A stretch of 64,000 nucleotides of DNA, taken from NCBI GenBank assembly GCA_016756855.1, contig JAESPD010000007.1:1-64000 (forward strand). Direction: 5' to 3'. Under the pieces are notes generated by a model, which searched no databases, was not told where the DNA came from, and saw only the letters and a list, made by a program, of their open reading frames with translations. Position numbers and translations under genes: made by a program. The DNA comes from a gamma proteobacterium endosymbiont of Lamellibrachia anaximandri. Its GTDB lineage: Bacteria > Pseudomonadota > Gammaproteobacteria > Chromatiales > Chromatiaceae. This document shows positions 38,962 to 46,077 of this stretch, piece after piece (the stretch's first letter is position 1; every line of letters starts with the position of its first letter).

Positions 38962-39546
38962 ATGAATACAAAAGCGCTGCGTCACATGGCCCGCACCCGA
39001 CGGCGCCAATTGAGCAACCAGATACACAAAGCCCACAGCCTGCAGTTGAAACGCCTGGCTTCGGCGTATACAGCATTCAGACACAGCCACCGCATCGCTT
39101 TCTATTTTGCTGCTGACGGTGAGATGGATCCAGCCCCTTTGGTCAAGCACGCACGCCATTCCGGTAAGCGCTGCTTCTTCCCCGTCCTGCGCAACCGCCC
39201 AGCGCAATCCCTTTGGTTCGCAGAACATAAAATAGAAGGTCGACTGAAAAACAATCGATTCGGAATCCCCGAACCTGCATCACACCATAAACATATTTCC
39301 ACACCCTGGGGGCTGGACCTGATCTTTGTTCCACTGGTTGCTTTTGACACCCAAGGCAACCGGCTTGGAATGGGGGGCGGGTTCTATGACCGCACACTCG
39401 CATTCAGAAAAAATCGTCATCACTGGCCCGGGCCAAGACTGGTTGGACTGGCACATGAGTGCCAAAGGGTCGATGACCTTCAGGCTGAACCGTGGGACAT
39501 CCAACTGGATGCGATCATTACCGAGAAGAAGATCTATTCATTCTAA
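38962..39546 (+). CDS. fau: 5-formyltetrahydrofolate cyclo-ligase
   Basis: This enzyme (YgfA) converts 5-formyl-THF to methenyl-THF with ATP and is usually encoded just after 6S RNA. The 194-residue product shows RRRQLS near the start, IAFYFAADGEMDPAPLV, CFFPVL, LIFVPLVAFDTQGNRLGMGGGFYDR (in the conserved G-rich site) and VGLAHECQ. The ATG at 38962 is chosen because the upstream frame lies inside 6S RNA. In E. coli the 6S transcript can be dicistronic with this gene, which may also hold here. Confidence 0.92.
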   Translation: MNTKALRHMARTRRRQLSNQIHKAHSLQLKRLASAYTAFRHSHRIAFYFAADGEMDPAPLVKHARHSGKRCFFPVLRNRPAQSLWFAEHKIEGRLKNNRFGIPEPASHHKHISTPWGLDLIFVPLVAFDTQGNRLGMGGGFYDRTLAFRKNRHHWPGPRLVGLAHECQRVDDLQAEPWDIQLDAIITEKKIYSF

Positions 39547-39612
39547 CTTTTCAGCTCACTCCTGATTGATGCATCACGACCAATGAGCGAAATGAAGAAC
39601 TATAAAATAGAT

Positions 39613-39701
39613 GTAGGCCGGCTTAAGCATAGGGGAACCGGCAATTTTCTACCCGCTTTCAGTGGTTAAACGCCCGATCCGCTACGCTTGATCGGGCCTA
39701 C
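39613..39701. repeat. Paired palindromic repeat (REPIN-like) after fau
   Basis: GTAGGCCGG...CCGGCAAT with loop AAGCATAGGG, a 40-bp spacer, then GCCCGATC/GATCGGGC around CGCTACGCTT, ending CCTAC. The order of the two stems is reversed relative to the copies at 32374 and 55493. Confidence 0.82.
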
Positions 39702-39944
39702 ATCCATGATGGGCAGACAAACATCTTTGACCAGCATTCCGTTTACACTTTCTACACCGATTACATCCACTCGCAAGAATCCTCATCAATCAATCCCAGC
39801 AGCGATAGTATCGCTCACTTACTCTACTTGAATACAAGCAACAGACTGTATTAAATAAGAAAAAACGTATTTATTCTGGATTTTTTTTCAAGCTGACTTA
39901 TACTCAGTTCATCATATGGGGTAGATGTCTCTGGAGGACACATT
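39702..39944. other. AT-rich upstream region of the H1-like gene
   Basis: 243 bp without a coding frame. AT-rich, with T- and A-runs near 39858-39895 and a short palindrome AGCGATAGTATCGCT at about 39801. TTGAAT and TATTAA around 39828-39856 are candidate promoter elements. A GGAGGA ribosome-binding site precedes the ATG at 39945. Confidence 0.4.
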
Positions 39945-40289
39945 ATGGCGAAGAAAAAAACCGCCAAAAAGAGGGTCGCTGTAAAGCGTAAAGTTTCCAC
40001 CACAAAGAAAGTAGCTGCCAAGAAAAAAGTTTCTACCAGGAAAAAGTCGGCAGCAAAAAAGGGCGTCTCAAAGAAAAAGGCAGTCACTAAGAAGAAGACA
40101 GTAAAAAAGAGGGCCGCCAAAAAGAAGACAGTAAAAAAGAGAGCCACCAAGAAAAAGGTTGCTGCTAAAAAGAAGACAGTGAAAAAGAGAGCCGCCAAGA
40201 AAAAGGTTGCTGCTAAAAAGAAGACAGTAAAGAAACGAGCAGCCCGACCGCGCAAGGTCACACCGCGCAAAAAGGTCACCCAAAAATAG
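39945..40289 (+). CDS. Histone H1-like lysine/alanine-rich DNA-binding protein
   Basis: A 114-residue, extremely basic, low-complexity protein made of repeated KKKTVKKRAAKKKVAAK-type units, recurring nearly identically about four times, with almost no acidic or hydrophobic residues. Such proteins resemble the C-terminal tail of histone H1 and the AlgP-type or chlamydial Hc-type nucleoid proteins, and probably bind DNA or RNA nonspecifically. The repeated DNA is prone to unit-number change. It has a strong GGAGG ribosome-binding site and a terminator just after it. Confidence 0.85.
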   Translation: MAKKKTAKKRVAVKRKVSTTKKVAAKKKVSTRKKSAAKKGVSKKKAVTKKKTVKKRAAKKKTVKKRATKKKVAAKKKTVKKRAAKKKVAAKKKTVKKRAARPRKVTPRKKVTQK

Positions 40290-40310
40290 GGTCGATCTGA
40301 TCACCATCTA

Positions 40311-40343
40311 AAAAAACGCCCCATGAATCATGGGGCGTTTTTT
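40311..40343. terminator. Bidirectional terminator between the H1-like gene and ilvA
   Basis: Perfect stem AAAAAACGCCCCATGA / TCATGGGGCGTTTTTT with a short loop centred on AATCA at about 40325-40330. A-run on one side and T-run on the other, so it can end both converging transcripts. Confidence 0.93.
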
Positions 40344-40364
40344 ACATCCCTGTAATAAACCGCG

Positions 40365-41885
40365 TCAGTCAACGCCCGCAAAGAGTTGATACGCCGGATT
40401 ATCGCTCTCTTCCCAAAAGGCGTAACCCAGGTCTTTCAGCATTTTCCTGAAATCACCTTTTTCACCCGATGGAATCTGTATACCCATCAGTACACGTCCA
40501 TAGGCTGAACCGTGATTTCGATAGTGGAACAAGCTGATGTTCCAGCGTTTACCAAGATTGGCCAGAAAATAGAGCAATGCACCAGGGCGCTCTGGAAATT
40601 CAAACCGCACCAGCATCTCGTTTTCAACACCCTTGGCATGGCCACCCACCATATAGCGGATGTGCAGTTTTGCAGTTTCATTGTCGGTCATGTCGACAAT
40701 GGGATAGGATTTCTTCTTGAACCTGGCGACCAACTCCTCCCTCTCCCGATCCCCATCGCTCAATTCCACACCGACGAATATCTGTGCGGTTCGGTCACTG
40801 GCATAACGATAGTTGAACTCAGTGATACTGCGTTTGCCTATTACTTTGCAAAACCGATGAAAGCTTCCCGGCTGCTCAGGAATCTGCACCGCAAAAAGCG
40901 CCTCTCTTCGTTCGCCAAGTTCCGCTCGTTCGGCTACATGGCGCAGACGGTCAAAATTGATGTTGGCACCGCTCTCTATGGCGATCAGATCAGCCCCTTT
41001 GATTCCTTCACGTTTCACATATTTTTTTAGCCCTGCAACAGACAATGCACCAGCAGGTTCAGCAATCGTTCTCGTATCATCAAAAACATCCTTTATCGCA
41101 GCGCATATCTCGTCTGCATTGACCAGAATCACCTCATCCACAAGCTTGCGGGCCACACGAAAACTCTCTTTTCCTATCTGCCTGACCGCCACGCCATCTG
41201 CAAATATTCCCACCTGCTTGAGTTTGATCCGGCGCCCAGCCTCCATCGCCCGATAAAGCGTCGGCGCATCATCCGGCTCAACACCGATAATCTTCACCTC
41301 GGGCCGTACATATTTGACATAGGAGGCGATCCCGGCAATCAACCCCCCACCGCCTACCGGAACAAAGATAGCCATCGGTGGTTCCGGATGCTGCCGCAAC
41401 AACTCCATCCCGATCGTGCCCTGACCCGCAATCACCTCCGGGTCATCAAAGGGATGAATGTAGGTCAATCCCTTCTCCTCTGCCAACTTCTGGGAGTGGG
41501 CATAGGCTTCATCATAGGAGTCACCGGCCAATACGATTTTGGCTCCAAGGTTACGCACTGACTGCACTTTGATGGGCGGCGTCGTACGCGGCATGACAAT
41601 AAGCGCCTGAATCTTCAGCTTGCGAGCCGACAGAGCGACGCCTTGCGCATGATTACCGGCTGATGCAGCGATGATCCCCTTCGCCCTTGCTTCCGGCGAA
41701 AGACTCTGGATCTTGTTATAGGCCCCCCTCAACTTGAATGAGAACACCGGCTGCAGATCCTCCCGTTTCAAAAAGACCCTATTCTCCATCCTCGCTGAGA
41801 GCAGCGGCGCAGGATCCAGAGGCGTCTCATGCGCCACGTCGTAGACCCGCGCGCGGAGGATTTTTTCTATATATCGCTGTGGCAT
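40365..41885 (-). CDS. ilvA: Threonine ammonia-lyase, biosynthetic (threonine deaminase)
   Basis: IlvA converts threonine to 2-oxobutanoate, the first step to isoleucine. The 506-residue product has the PLP catalytic domain (lysine in VFSFKLRGAYNKI; SAGNHAQGVA; VPVGGGGLIAGIA) and two C-terminal ACT-like regulatory domains (LFAVQIPEQPGSFHRFC; VRFEFPERPGALLYFLANLG). The latter allow isoleucine inhibition and valine activation. The ATG at 41885 (MPQRYIEKIL) is preferred over 41936. It is convergent with the H1-like gene and divergent from rpiA. Confidence 0.96.
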   Translation of the reverse strand: MPQRYIEKILRARVYDVAHETPLDPAPLLSARMENRVFLKREDLQPVFSFKLRGAYNKIQSLSPEARAKGIIAASAGNHAQGVALSARKLKIQALIVMPRTTPPIKVQSVRNLGAKIVLAGDSYDEAYAHSQKLAEEKGLTYIHPFDDPEVIAGQGTIGMELLRQHPEPPMAIFVPVGGGGLIAGIASYVKYVRPEVKIIGVEPDDAPTLYRAMEAGRRIKLKQVGIFADGVAVRQIGKESFRVARKLVDEVILVNADEICAAIKDVFDDTRTIAEPAGALSVAGLKKYVKREGIKGADLIAIESGANINFDRLRHVAERAELGERREALFAVQIPEQPGSFHRFCKVIGKRSITEFNYRYASDRTAQIFVGVELSDGDREREELVARFKKKSYPIVDMTDNETAKLHIRYMVGGHAKGVENEMLVRFEFPERPGALLYFLANLGKRWNISLFHYRNHGSAYGRVLMGIQIPSGEKGDFRKMLKDLGYAFWEESDNPAYQLFAGVD

Positions 41886-42190
41886 TGTTCTATTCCAGTA
41901 TGGGATTACCGCACCTGACATGTAACTGTTCAGCACTACCCAATGCAGGTCGGGTTACGTTGCACACGAGGTTCGGCAACAAAATGATAGTTTGGAGCAA
42001 TACGCATCTAATCCAACCTACAAAAAAGCACATATTCAGGATCAAGCTGAATAGTTACCCTGACATCAATGAGGTGCATCGGTATGATAACCCTCAAAAT
42101 CCGATAAACGTTAGATAATATCGACAAAACAGTCGCCCGGGCTTCCAATCGAATCCCACAGCTCGCAGTCGATAGTTAAGGAGTTAGCGC
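41886..42190. other. Divergent spacer ilvA/rpiA with a degenerate GTAG-type palindrome
   Basis: 305 bp without a gene. At 41945-42021, GCAGGTCGGGTTACGTTGC ... ATCCAACCTAC looks like a decayed or expanded copy of the 21568-21601 palindrome (GTAGGTCGGGTTA...TAACCCAACCTAC). The remainder is AT-rich and should hold both promoters. A TAAGGAG ribosome-binding site precedes rpiA. Confidence 0.45.
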
Positions 42191-42850
42191 ATGAATGCAG
42201 ACGAAATGAAAAAAATGGCCGCAGAGGCCGCGCTGGAGTATGTCGATGGCGGCATCGTCGGTGTAGGCACGGGATCAACAGTCAACCATTTCATCGACTA
42301 CCTGGCCACCATCAAGCATAAAATCGATGGCGCGGTTTCAAGCTCCGAAGTTTCGACCGAACGCATGAAGGGCCACGGCATTCCAGTAATGGATCTTAAT
42401 GCTGCGGGGGAGCTCGATATCTATGTGGATGGCGCAGATGAATCAGATCACAATCTGGCCCTCATCAAGGGCGGTGGTGGCGCGCTGACCCGCGAGAAGA
42501 TCGTCGCGGGCGCCAGTAGAAAGTTTGTCTGCATCGCGGACGGCACCAAACTGGTGGACATACTGGGCAAGTTCCCCCTGCCGGTGGAGGTCATTCCCAT
42601 GGCCCGCAGTCATGTGGCCCGCCAACTGGTCAAACTTGGTGGTACCCCGGTATGGCGCGAAGACTTCATCACCGACAACGGAAATGTCATCCTGGATGTC
42701 CATAATCTGGAGATCATGAAACCCATCGAGATGGAAAATCGCATCAACGCCATCGCCGGCGTGGTCACCACCGGTCTCTTTGCCATGCGTGGCGCCGACG
42801 TATTGATCCTTGGCACCGGGGACGGCGTCAAGACAGTGCTACCCAAATAA
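42191..42850 (+). CDS. rpiA: Ribose-5-phosphate isomerase A
   Basis: RpiA interconverts ribose-5-phosphate and ribulose-5-phosphate (pentose phosphate and Calvin cycles). The 219 residues match the family: [63 protein letters not shown] (in short pieces; catalytic Asp and Glu present) and [11 protein letters not shown]. It is followed by a terminator built from a dispersed repeat. Confidence 0.97.
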   Translation: MNADEMKKMAAEAALEYVDGGIVGVGTGSTVNHFIDYLATIKHKIDGAVSSSEVSTERMKGHGIPVMDLNAAGELDIYVDGADESDHNLALIKGGGGALTREKIVAGASRKFVCIADGTKLVDILGKFPLPVEVIPMARSHVARQLVKLGGTPVWREDFITDNGNVILDVHNLEIMKPIEMENRINAIAGVVTTGLFAMRGADVLILGTGDGVKTVLPK

Positions 42851-42851
42851 G

Positions 42852-42905
42852 AGGGCCGAGGTTGATAGGGCCGAGGATCGAAACCTTGATCCTCGGCCCT
42901 TTTTC
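42852..42905 (+). terminator. rpiA terminator formed by a copy of the GGCC-heptad repeat
   Basis: The repeat word AGGGCCGAGGTTGATAGGG begins at 42852. Its second part forms a 13-bp perfect stem (42867-42879 with 42888-42900; AGGGCCGAGGATC / GATCCTCGGCCCT) followed by TTTTC. It reads as a Rho-independent terminator for rpiA. Confidence 0.82.
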
Positions 42906-42911
42906 TTGGCG

Positions 42912-42938
42912 CAAAAAAAACGGGGCCCGAAGGCCCCG
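42912..42938 (-). terminator. Rho-independent terminator of the porin gene
   Basis: On the minus strand, CGGGGCC-TTCG-GGCCCCG is followed by eight T residues, 26 bp after the porin stop. Confidence 0.93.
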
Positions 42939-42963
42939 TCTTCAACCACTCACTAAGTAAGAC

Positions 42964-43932
42964 TTAGAAGTTGTGGCTCAGCTGCAGAGAGAGAACGCTG
43001 CTGTCGGTGCTAGGTGCACCAGCTGCGTCATCTACGTCACGGCTGTTGTAGAGAACCTGTGCATCGGTACGCTTGCTGAAGCTGAACTGGTAGCCGATAG
43101 CATAAGTATCGAAGTCGGTACCTGCAGTGTTGTCGAAGTCAGCAGAACCGTACATGCCCTTGATGCGGTGCATGCCCATGTCGTACGCGCCAGACAGCTG
43201 GTAGGTCTTCTTGTCGTTATTGGCGGTACCACCAATGTCGGAACGCGTCTCGTAAACACCGGTCACGCTGATGTTGTTCCAACCCAAAACACCGCCGCCG
43301 ATGCGGAACTGAGTCTCGTTCTCAGCTGGTGCGCCGAAGTTGTCTTCATCAAGCTGCTCGTAAGCGATGGCACCGTAGAACGGGCCGTTGCTGTACATAC
43401 CAGCGATAGAGTAGGCATCCTGGAAATCTTCGGTAGCCAGAGTCTGTACGACTGCGCCGGCAACGGTGAAACCAGAGAAAGAAGGTGAGATGTATGCGAT
43501 GGCGCCGTCAACGCGACGATCCATGAACAGGTTGGTGTGGTTGCCGGCCTGATCGTAGTCAGCTGCGGTATCTGCGAACAGATCCAGCTTGCCGGTAGAC
43601 ATCTTCAGAGGAGTGTCGTGACGACCGGCAACAGCGGTACCGAAACCACCAGCCAGACCGACGAAAGCATTACGACCAGACCAGTTGAATGCAGAACCTG
43701 CAACCATGCCGAACTCCATCTGGTAGATGGCTTTCAGGCCGTTGCCCAGATCCTCGGAACCCTTGATGCCGAGACGGGAAGCTTGATCCTGCATGCCCCA
43801 AGCATCGATACCAGCGTCGTGAGACCACTTGTCAGAAGCGACGCGAACCTTACCGTAGATGGTGGAATCAGCCATGGCAGCCGCAGGGGCAACCAGAGCA
43901 GCAGCAATTGCAAAAGAAAGGATTTTCTTCAT
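42964..43932 (-). CDS. Gram-negative trimeric porin (general diffusion type)
   Basis: A 322-residue outer-membrane porin. There is a signal peptide (MKKILSFAIAAALVAPAAAMA), then beta-strands starting STIYGKVRVASDKW, the early SRLGIKGSEDLGNGLKAIYQ common to neisserial- and Chromatiales-type porins, and a C-terminus ending in phenylalanine (LSLQLSHNF), needed for BAM recognition. The strong promoter, clean terminator and biased codon use suggest high expression. The solute is not predictable. Confidence 0.93.
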   Translation of the reverse strand: MKKILSFAIAAALVAPAAAMADSTIYGKVRVASDKWSHDAGIDAWGMQDQASRLGIKGSEDLGNGLKAIYQMEFGMVAGSAFNWSGRNAFVGLAGGFGTAVAGRHDTPLKMSTGKLDLFADTAADYDQAGNHTNLFMDRRVDGAIAYISPSFSGFTVAGAVVQTLATEDFQDAYSIAGMYSNGPFYGAIAYEQLDEDNFGAPAENETQFRIGGGVLGWNNISVTGVYETRSDIGGTANNDKKTYQLSGAYDMGMHRIKGMYGSADFDNTAGTDFDTYAIGYQFSFSKRTDAQVLYNSRDVDDAAGAPSTDSSVLSLQLSHNF

Positions 43933-43983
43933 TTTTTAAAAAACTCCAATGAGTTATGGATAAATTTTGTTCGTTCGCTGGCA

Positions 43984-44012
43984 ATACTAGATAAGCCTGC
44001 TCTGAATAGCAA
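43984..44012 (-). promoter_or_regulatory. Sigma-70 promoter of the porin gene
   Basis: On the minus strand, TTGCTA (44012-44007), a 17-bp spacer and TAGTAT (43989-43984), leaving a roughly 45-nt leader that contains a TTGGAG ribosome-binding site. Confidence 0.75.
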
Positions 44013-44230
44013 GTCTTTTTTGTAAAAAAATCACATGTGGTAATTTTGTTGCAAAAAAAATACACCCAACCTGTGGCAGCCAATTAAAATTCAATAATTC
44101 CGTTAGTTACCACCATTTTCTCGAATTCCCAATACAATTCATCCGACAACAACCTTCCGGCATCATGCTCAATTATTCCTCTGAGACGCTAGAAACAAGC
44201 CTTGTGACATAAATTGCAAATGGGGAAAAT
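44013..44230. other. AT-rich spacer upstream of the porin promoter
   Basis: About 220 bp without a coding frame or tRNA-like fold. A-tracts at about 44025-44060 lie just upstream of the porin promoter and could act as UP elements or bind nucleoid proteins. No operator palindrome is obvious. Confidence 0.35.
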
Positions 44231-44322
44231 AGGGCCGAGGTTGATAGGGCCGAGGGCCGAGGATCGCCACCTTGTCCCTTGGCCCTCGGCCCTTAAATCC
44301 TTGGTCCTGGTTTTTTGGCCCT
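44231..44322. repeat. GGCC-heptad repeat, copy left of tRNA-Gln
   Basis: It begins AGGGCCGAGG-TTGAT-AGGGCCGAGGGCCGAGG and then continues ATCGCCACCTTG. This closely matches 44441-44483 in the same orientation. The downstream half (CCCTTGGCCCTCGGCCC, then TTAAATCCTTGG) is roughly its reverse complement, so the copy can fold on itself. Confidence 0.85.
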
Positions 44323-44325
44323 AAA

Positions 44326-44350
44326 ATAAAAAACCCGCCGAAGCGGGTTT
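44326..44350 (-). terminator. Terminator of tRNA-Gln
   Basis: On the minus strand, AAACCCGC-TTCG-GCGGGTTT followed by TTTATTTTA, 7 nt after the tRNA 3' end. Confidence 0.92.
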
Positions 44351-44357
44351 ATTTTAT

Positions 44358-44431
44358 TGGCTGGGGATAGAGGACTCGAACCTCTACAAACGGAGTCAGA
44401 GTCCGTTGTCCTGCCATTAGACGAATCCCCA
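44358..44431 (-). tRNA. tRNA-Gln (anticodon CTG)
   Basis: A 74-nt cloverleaf on the minus strand. Acceptor TGGGGAT/ATCCCCA, D arm GTC...GAC with TAATGGCAG loop, anticodon arm ACGGA-CTCTGAC-TCCGT (anticodon CTG, reads CAG), T arm AGAGG-TTCGAGT-CCTCT, discriminator G and encoded CCA. I see no convincing promoter directly upstream: the region immediately 5' is the GGCC-heptad repeat and the four-helix-bundle gene, so transcription may come from further upstream. Confidence 0.97.
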
Positions 44432-44440
44432 ATTTTATTT

Positions 44441-44472
44441 AGGGCCAAGGTTTTAAGGGCCTAGGGCCGAGG
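44441..44472. repeat. Left 32-bp arm of an inverted repeat around the four-helix-bundle gene
   Basis: This arm matches the reverse complement of 44853-44884 at 30 of 32 positions (mismatches at arm positions 7 and 22). It encodes the last few codons of the four-helix-bundle gene, so the gene's C-terminus is made of repeat sequence. Confidence 0.88.
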
Positions 44473-44844
44473 ATCGCCACCTTGGCCCTCTCTACCGGCA
44501 CTTCGCTCAAAATAAACGATAAGCCCGTATATCATCTTAGAAATCTGTATGATTTCTTCGGACTTTTCAAGGCCGATTTTACGATCAATCAGATCTGACT
44601 CAATACCGATCAGTATTTGTGTCCAGGCTTCATAGCTGGAAGCCTTTGCAATCCGAAGGAAGTGGATGCGCTCTTTGACTGATTCCCGCCCATAACCTTC
44701 AGCTATGTTTGAGGCTATGGAAAGCGCCGATCTTCCCAACTGATCCCTGAAGCCAAAATTGGTACAGCCACCAATCAGTTTGTAAATATCTGCTGAGAGC
44801 CGACAAGCCCTTTTCCATGCATCGAGGTTTACCAAGGCATCCAT
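44461..44844 (-). CDS. Four-helix-bundle protein (S23/IVP, Avd-like family)
   Basis: A 127-residue all-helical protein of the family first known from intervening sequences in 23S rRNA genes and related to the Avd protein of diversity-generating retroelements. Hallmarks are LDAWKRACRLSADIYKL, the central GFRDQLGRSALSIASNIAEGYGR and FLRIAKASSYEAWTQILIG. Bundles of this kind pentamerise and bind nucleic acid; no reverse transcriptase or variable-repeat gene is nearby, so a DGR role is unsupported. The ATG at 44844 has GAGGGGG upstream, and this Shine-Dalgarno belongs to the flanking repeat. The tail GQGGDPRP is encoded by the left repeat arm. Confidence 0.87.
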   Translation of the reverse strand: MDALVNLDAWKRACRLSADIYKLIGGCTNFGFRDQLGRSALSIASNIAEGYGRESVKERIHFLRIAKASSYEAWTQILIGIESDLIDRKIGLEKSEEIIQISKMIYGLIVYFERSAGREGQGGDPRP

Positions 44845-44852
44845 GCCCACCC

Positions 44853-44884
44853 CCTCGGCCCTCGGCCCTTAAAACCTCGGCCCT
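44853..44884. repeat. Right 32-bp arm of the inverted repeat around the four-helix-bundle gene
   Basis: CCTCGGCCCTCGGCCC, then TTAAAACCTCGGCCCT. It is the inverted partner of 44441-44472. A further TCGGCCCT at 44892 extends the array towards rpsI, whose stop is at 44904. Confidence 0.88.
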
Positions 44885-44903
44885 GCTTTTATCGGCCCTG
44901 CTC

Positions 44904-45293
44904 TTAACGTTTGGAGAACTGAGGACGCTTACGCGCCTTGTGCAGACCGACCTTCTTACGTTCGACCTCACGGGCATCACGCGTCAGGAATCCGGCTTTG
45001 CGCAGGCCAACATGGAGCGACTCATCGAACAGATCAAGGGCACGCGCTATGCCATGACGAATAGCACCTGCCTGACCTGTGGTGCCGCCACCTTTCACGG
45101 TGACCTTGATATCAACCTTGTCACGTGTTTCTGTGACGTCCAGCGGCTGACGCACGACCATACGTGCAGTTTCACGGCCAAAATACTCGTCCAGCGGACG
45201 ATTGTTGACAACGATGCTGCCGCTGCCGGAGGTCAGGAAGACCCGGGCTGCTGAGCTTTTGCGGCGGCCGGTGCTGTAATGAATATCTGCCAT
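44904..45293 (-). CDS. rpsI: 30S ribosomal protein S9
   Basis: S9 sits in the head of the small subunit; its C-terminal tail contacts P-site tRNA. The 129-residue product shows YYGTGRRK-type [39 protein letters not shown] (in part), [14 protein letters not shown] and the basic tail [12 protein letters not shown]. It follows rplM by 25 bp in the conserved order. The GGCC repeat array abuts its stop. Confidence 0.98.
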   Translation of the reverse strand: MADIHYSTGRRKSSAARVFLTSGSGSIVVNNRPLDEYFGRETARMVVRQPLDVTETRDKVDIKVTVKGGGTTGQAGAIRHGIARALDLFDESLHVGLRKAGFLTRDAREVERKKVGLHKARKRPQFSKR

Positions 45294-45318
45294 CGGTTTT
45301 ACCTGATGAAAATGGTGA

Positions 45319-45747
45319 TCAGATGTCCAGCAGCTGTGGCTGCTGGGCCTGATGAGTGTGTTCGGGACCTACAAAGACGCGTAGCTTCTTGAACATCGCG
45401 CGACCCAGAGGATTCTTAGGCATCATGCCCTTGACAGCATGCTGAATCACCCTTTCCGGCGCCTTGTCAAGCAGCTTTTCCAGGCTGATCGACTTAAGGT
45501 TACCTATATAACCGGTGTGATGGCGATACATCTTGTCTGACATCTTGTTGCCGGTCACATGGATCTTCTCTGCGTTGATTACAACAATGTAATCCCCGGT
45601 ATCCACATGAGGGGTATATTCAGGCTTATGCTTGCCGCGCAGGCGGCGCGCAATTTCAGTGGAGAGGCGACCAAGGGTCTTGTCGGTTGCGTCCACGAGG
45701 TACCAGGTGCGGCGTACCTCAGCCGGTTTTGCACTAACGGTTGTCAT
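45319..45747 (-). CDS. rplM: 50S ribosomal protein L13
   Basis: L13 is an early assembly protein of the large subunit. The start at 45747 gives 142 residues, the E. coli length; a 5-codon longer frame exists. Motifs are [50 protein letters not shown] and [18 protein letters not shown]. Confidence 0.98.
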   Translation of the reverse strand: MTTVSAKPAEVRRTWYLVDATDKTLGRLSTEIARRLRGKHKPEYTPHVDTGDYIVVINAEKIHVTGNKMSDKMYRHHTGYIGNLKSISLEKLLDKAPERVIQHAVKGMMPKNPLGRAMFKKLRVFVGPEHTHQAQQPQLLDI

Positions 45748-45795
45748 ACCGAGTCGCTCCAATGGAGAACTATTATCGTCCGAAAAAGACGGCGA

Positions 45796-45824
45796 ATAGT
45801 ACCGGATGATCCGGCAGGAAACAA
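45796..45824 (-). promoter_or_regulatory. Sigma-70 promoter of rplM-rpsI
   Basis: On the minus strand, TTGTTT (45824-45819), a 17-bp spacer and TACTAT preceded by GG (45801-45796). This shows rplM has its own promoter downstream of the small-RNA terminator, so the upstream transcript is separate. Confidence 0.72.
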
Positions 45825-45843
45825 GACCTCATTCGCCGCCTGC

Positions 45844-45872
45844 AAAAAAAAACGCAACGGAGGACGTTGCGC
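45844..45872 (-). terminator. Terminator of the candidate small RNA
   Basis: On the minus strand, CGCAACG / CGTTGCG with a TCCTC loop and a T-run of at least nine. It lies about 20 bp upstream of the rplM -35 element. Confidence 0.9.
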
Positions 45873-45943
45873 TTAAATATAACCACCATTATTAGGAGGA
45901 TGGAGGAGTACTGACTCTTGCCATCGGCAGGTAAGTCAGTATG
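45844..45943 (-). ncRNA. Candidate small RNA with anti-Shine-Dalgarno C-rich segments
   Basis: On the minus strand a promoter (45954-45977) is followed by a roughly 100-nt unit. A 5' hairpin ACTGACT...AGTCAGT (45940-45910) comes first, then a C-rich segment CTCCTCCATCCTCC (45908-45895), an A/U-rich stretch, and a terminator stem CGCAACG-TCCTC-CGTTGCG followed by at least nine T residues. Both the linker and the terminator loop carry CCUCC, the complement of Shine-Dalgarno sequences. There is no gene in the unit apart from a possible 10-codon frame with no ribosome-binding site. No known RNA family is recognised. Confidence 0.65.
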
Positions 45944-45948
45944 TTAGA

Positions 45949-45977
45949 ATTGTCTGATATTATTATTGATATGTCAA
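45949..45977 (-). promoter_or_regulatory. Sigma-70 promoter of the candidate small RNA
   Basis: On the minus strand, a perfect TTGACA (45977-45972), a 17-bp spacer and GACAAT (45954-45949). The predicted start is near 45942, at the base of the first hairpin. Confidence 0.72.
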
Positions 45978-46077
45978 ATCCCAGAGATCAATCCGACAAA
46001 CATCTCTTTGGACTTTCCCCTCCGGGTCTGAAAAAATTGCGCCATTTCCCGGCAACACAATAAACCTTTAAGAAAAG

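Noticed and set aside
44461..44844. The Avd-like four-helix-bundle protein as part of a diversity-generating retroelement
   Set aside because: There is no reverse transcriptase gene, no template/variable repeat pair and no target protein within the window.
45910..45931. A 10-codon frame (MARVSTPPSS) inside the candidate small RNA as a leader peptide
   Set aside because: It has no Shine-Dalgarno, overlaps the 5' hairpin and shows no run of regulatory codons; the small-RNA reading explains the structure better, although a peptide is not excluded.
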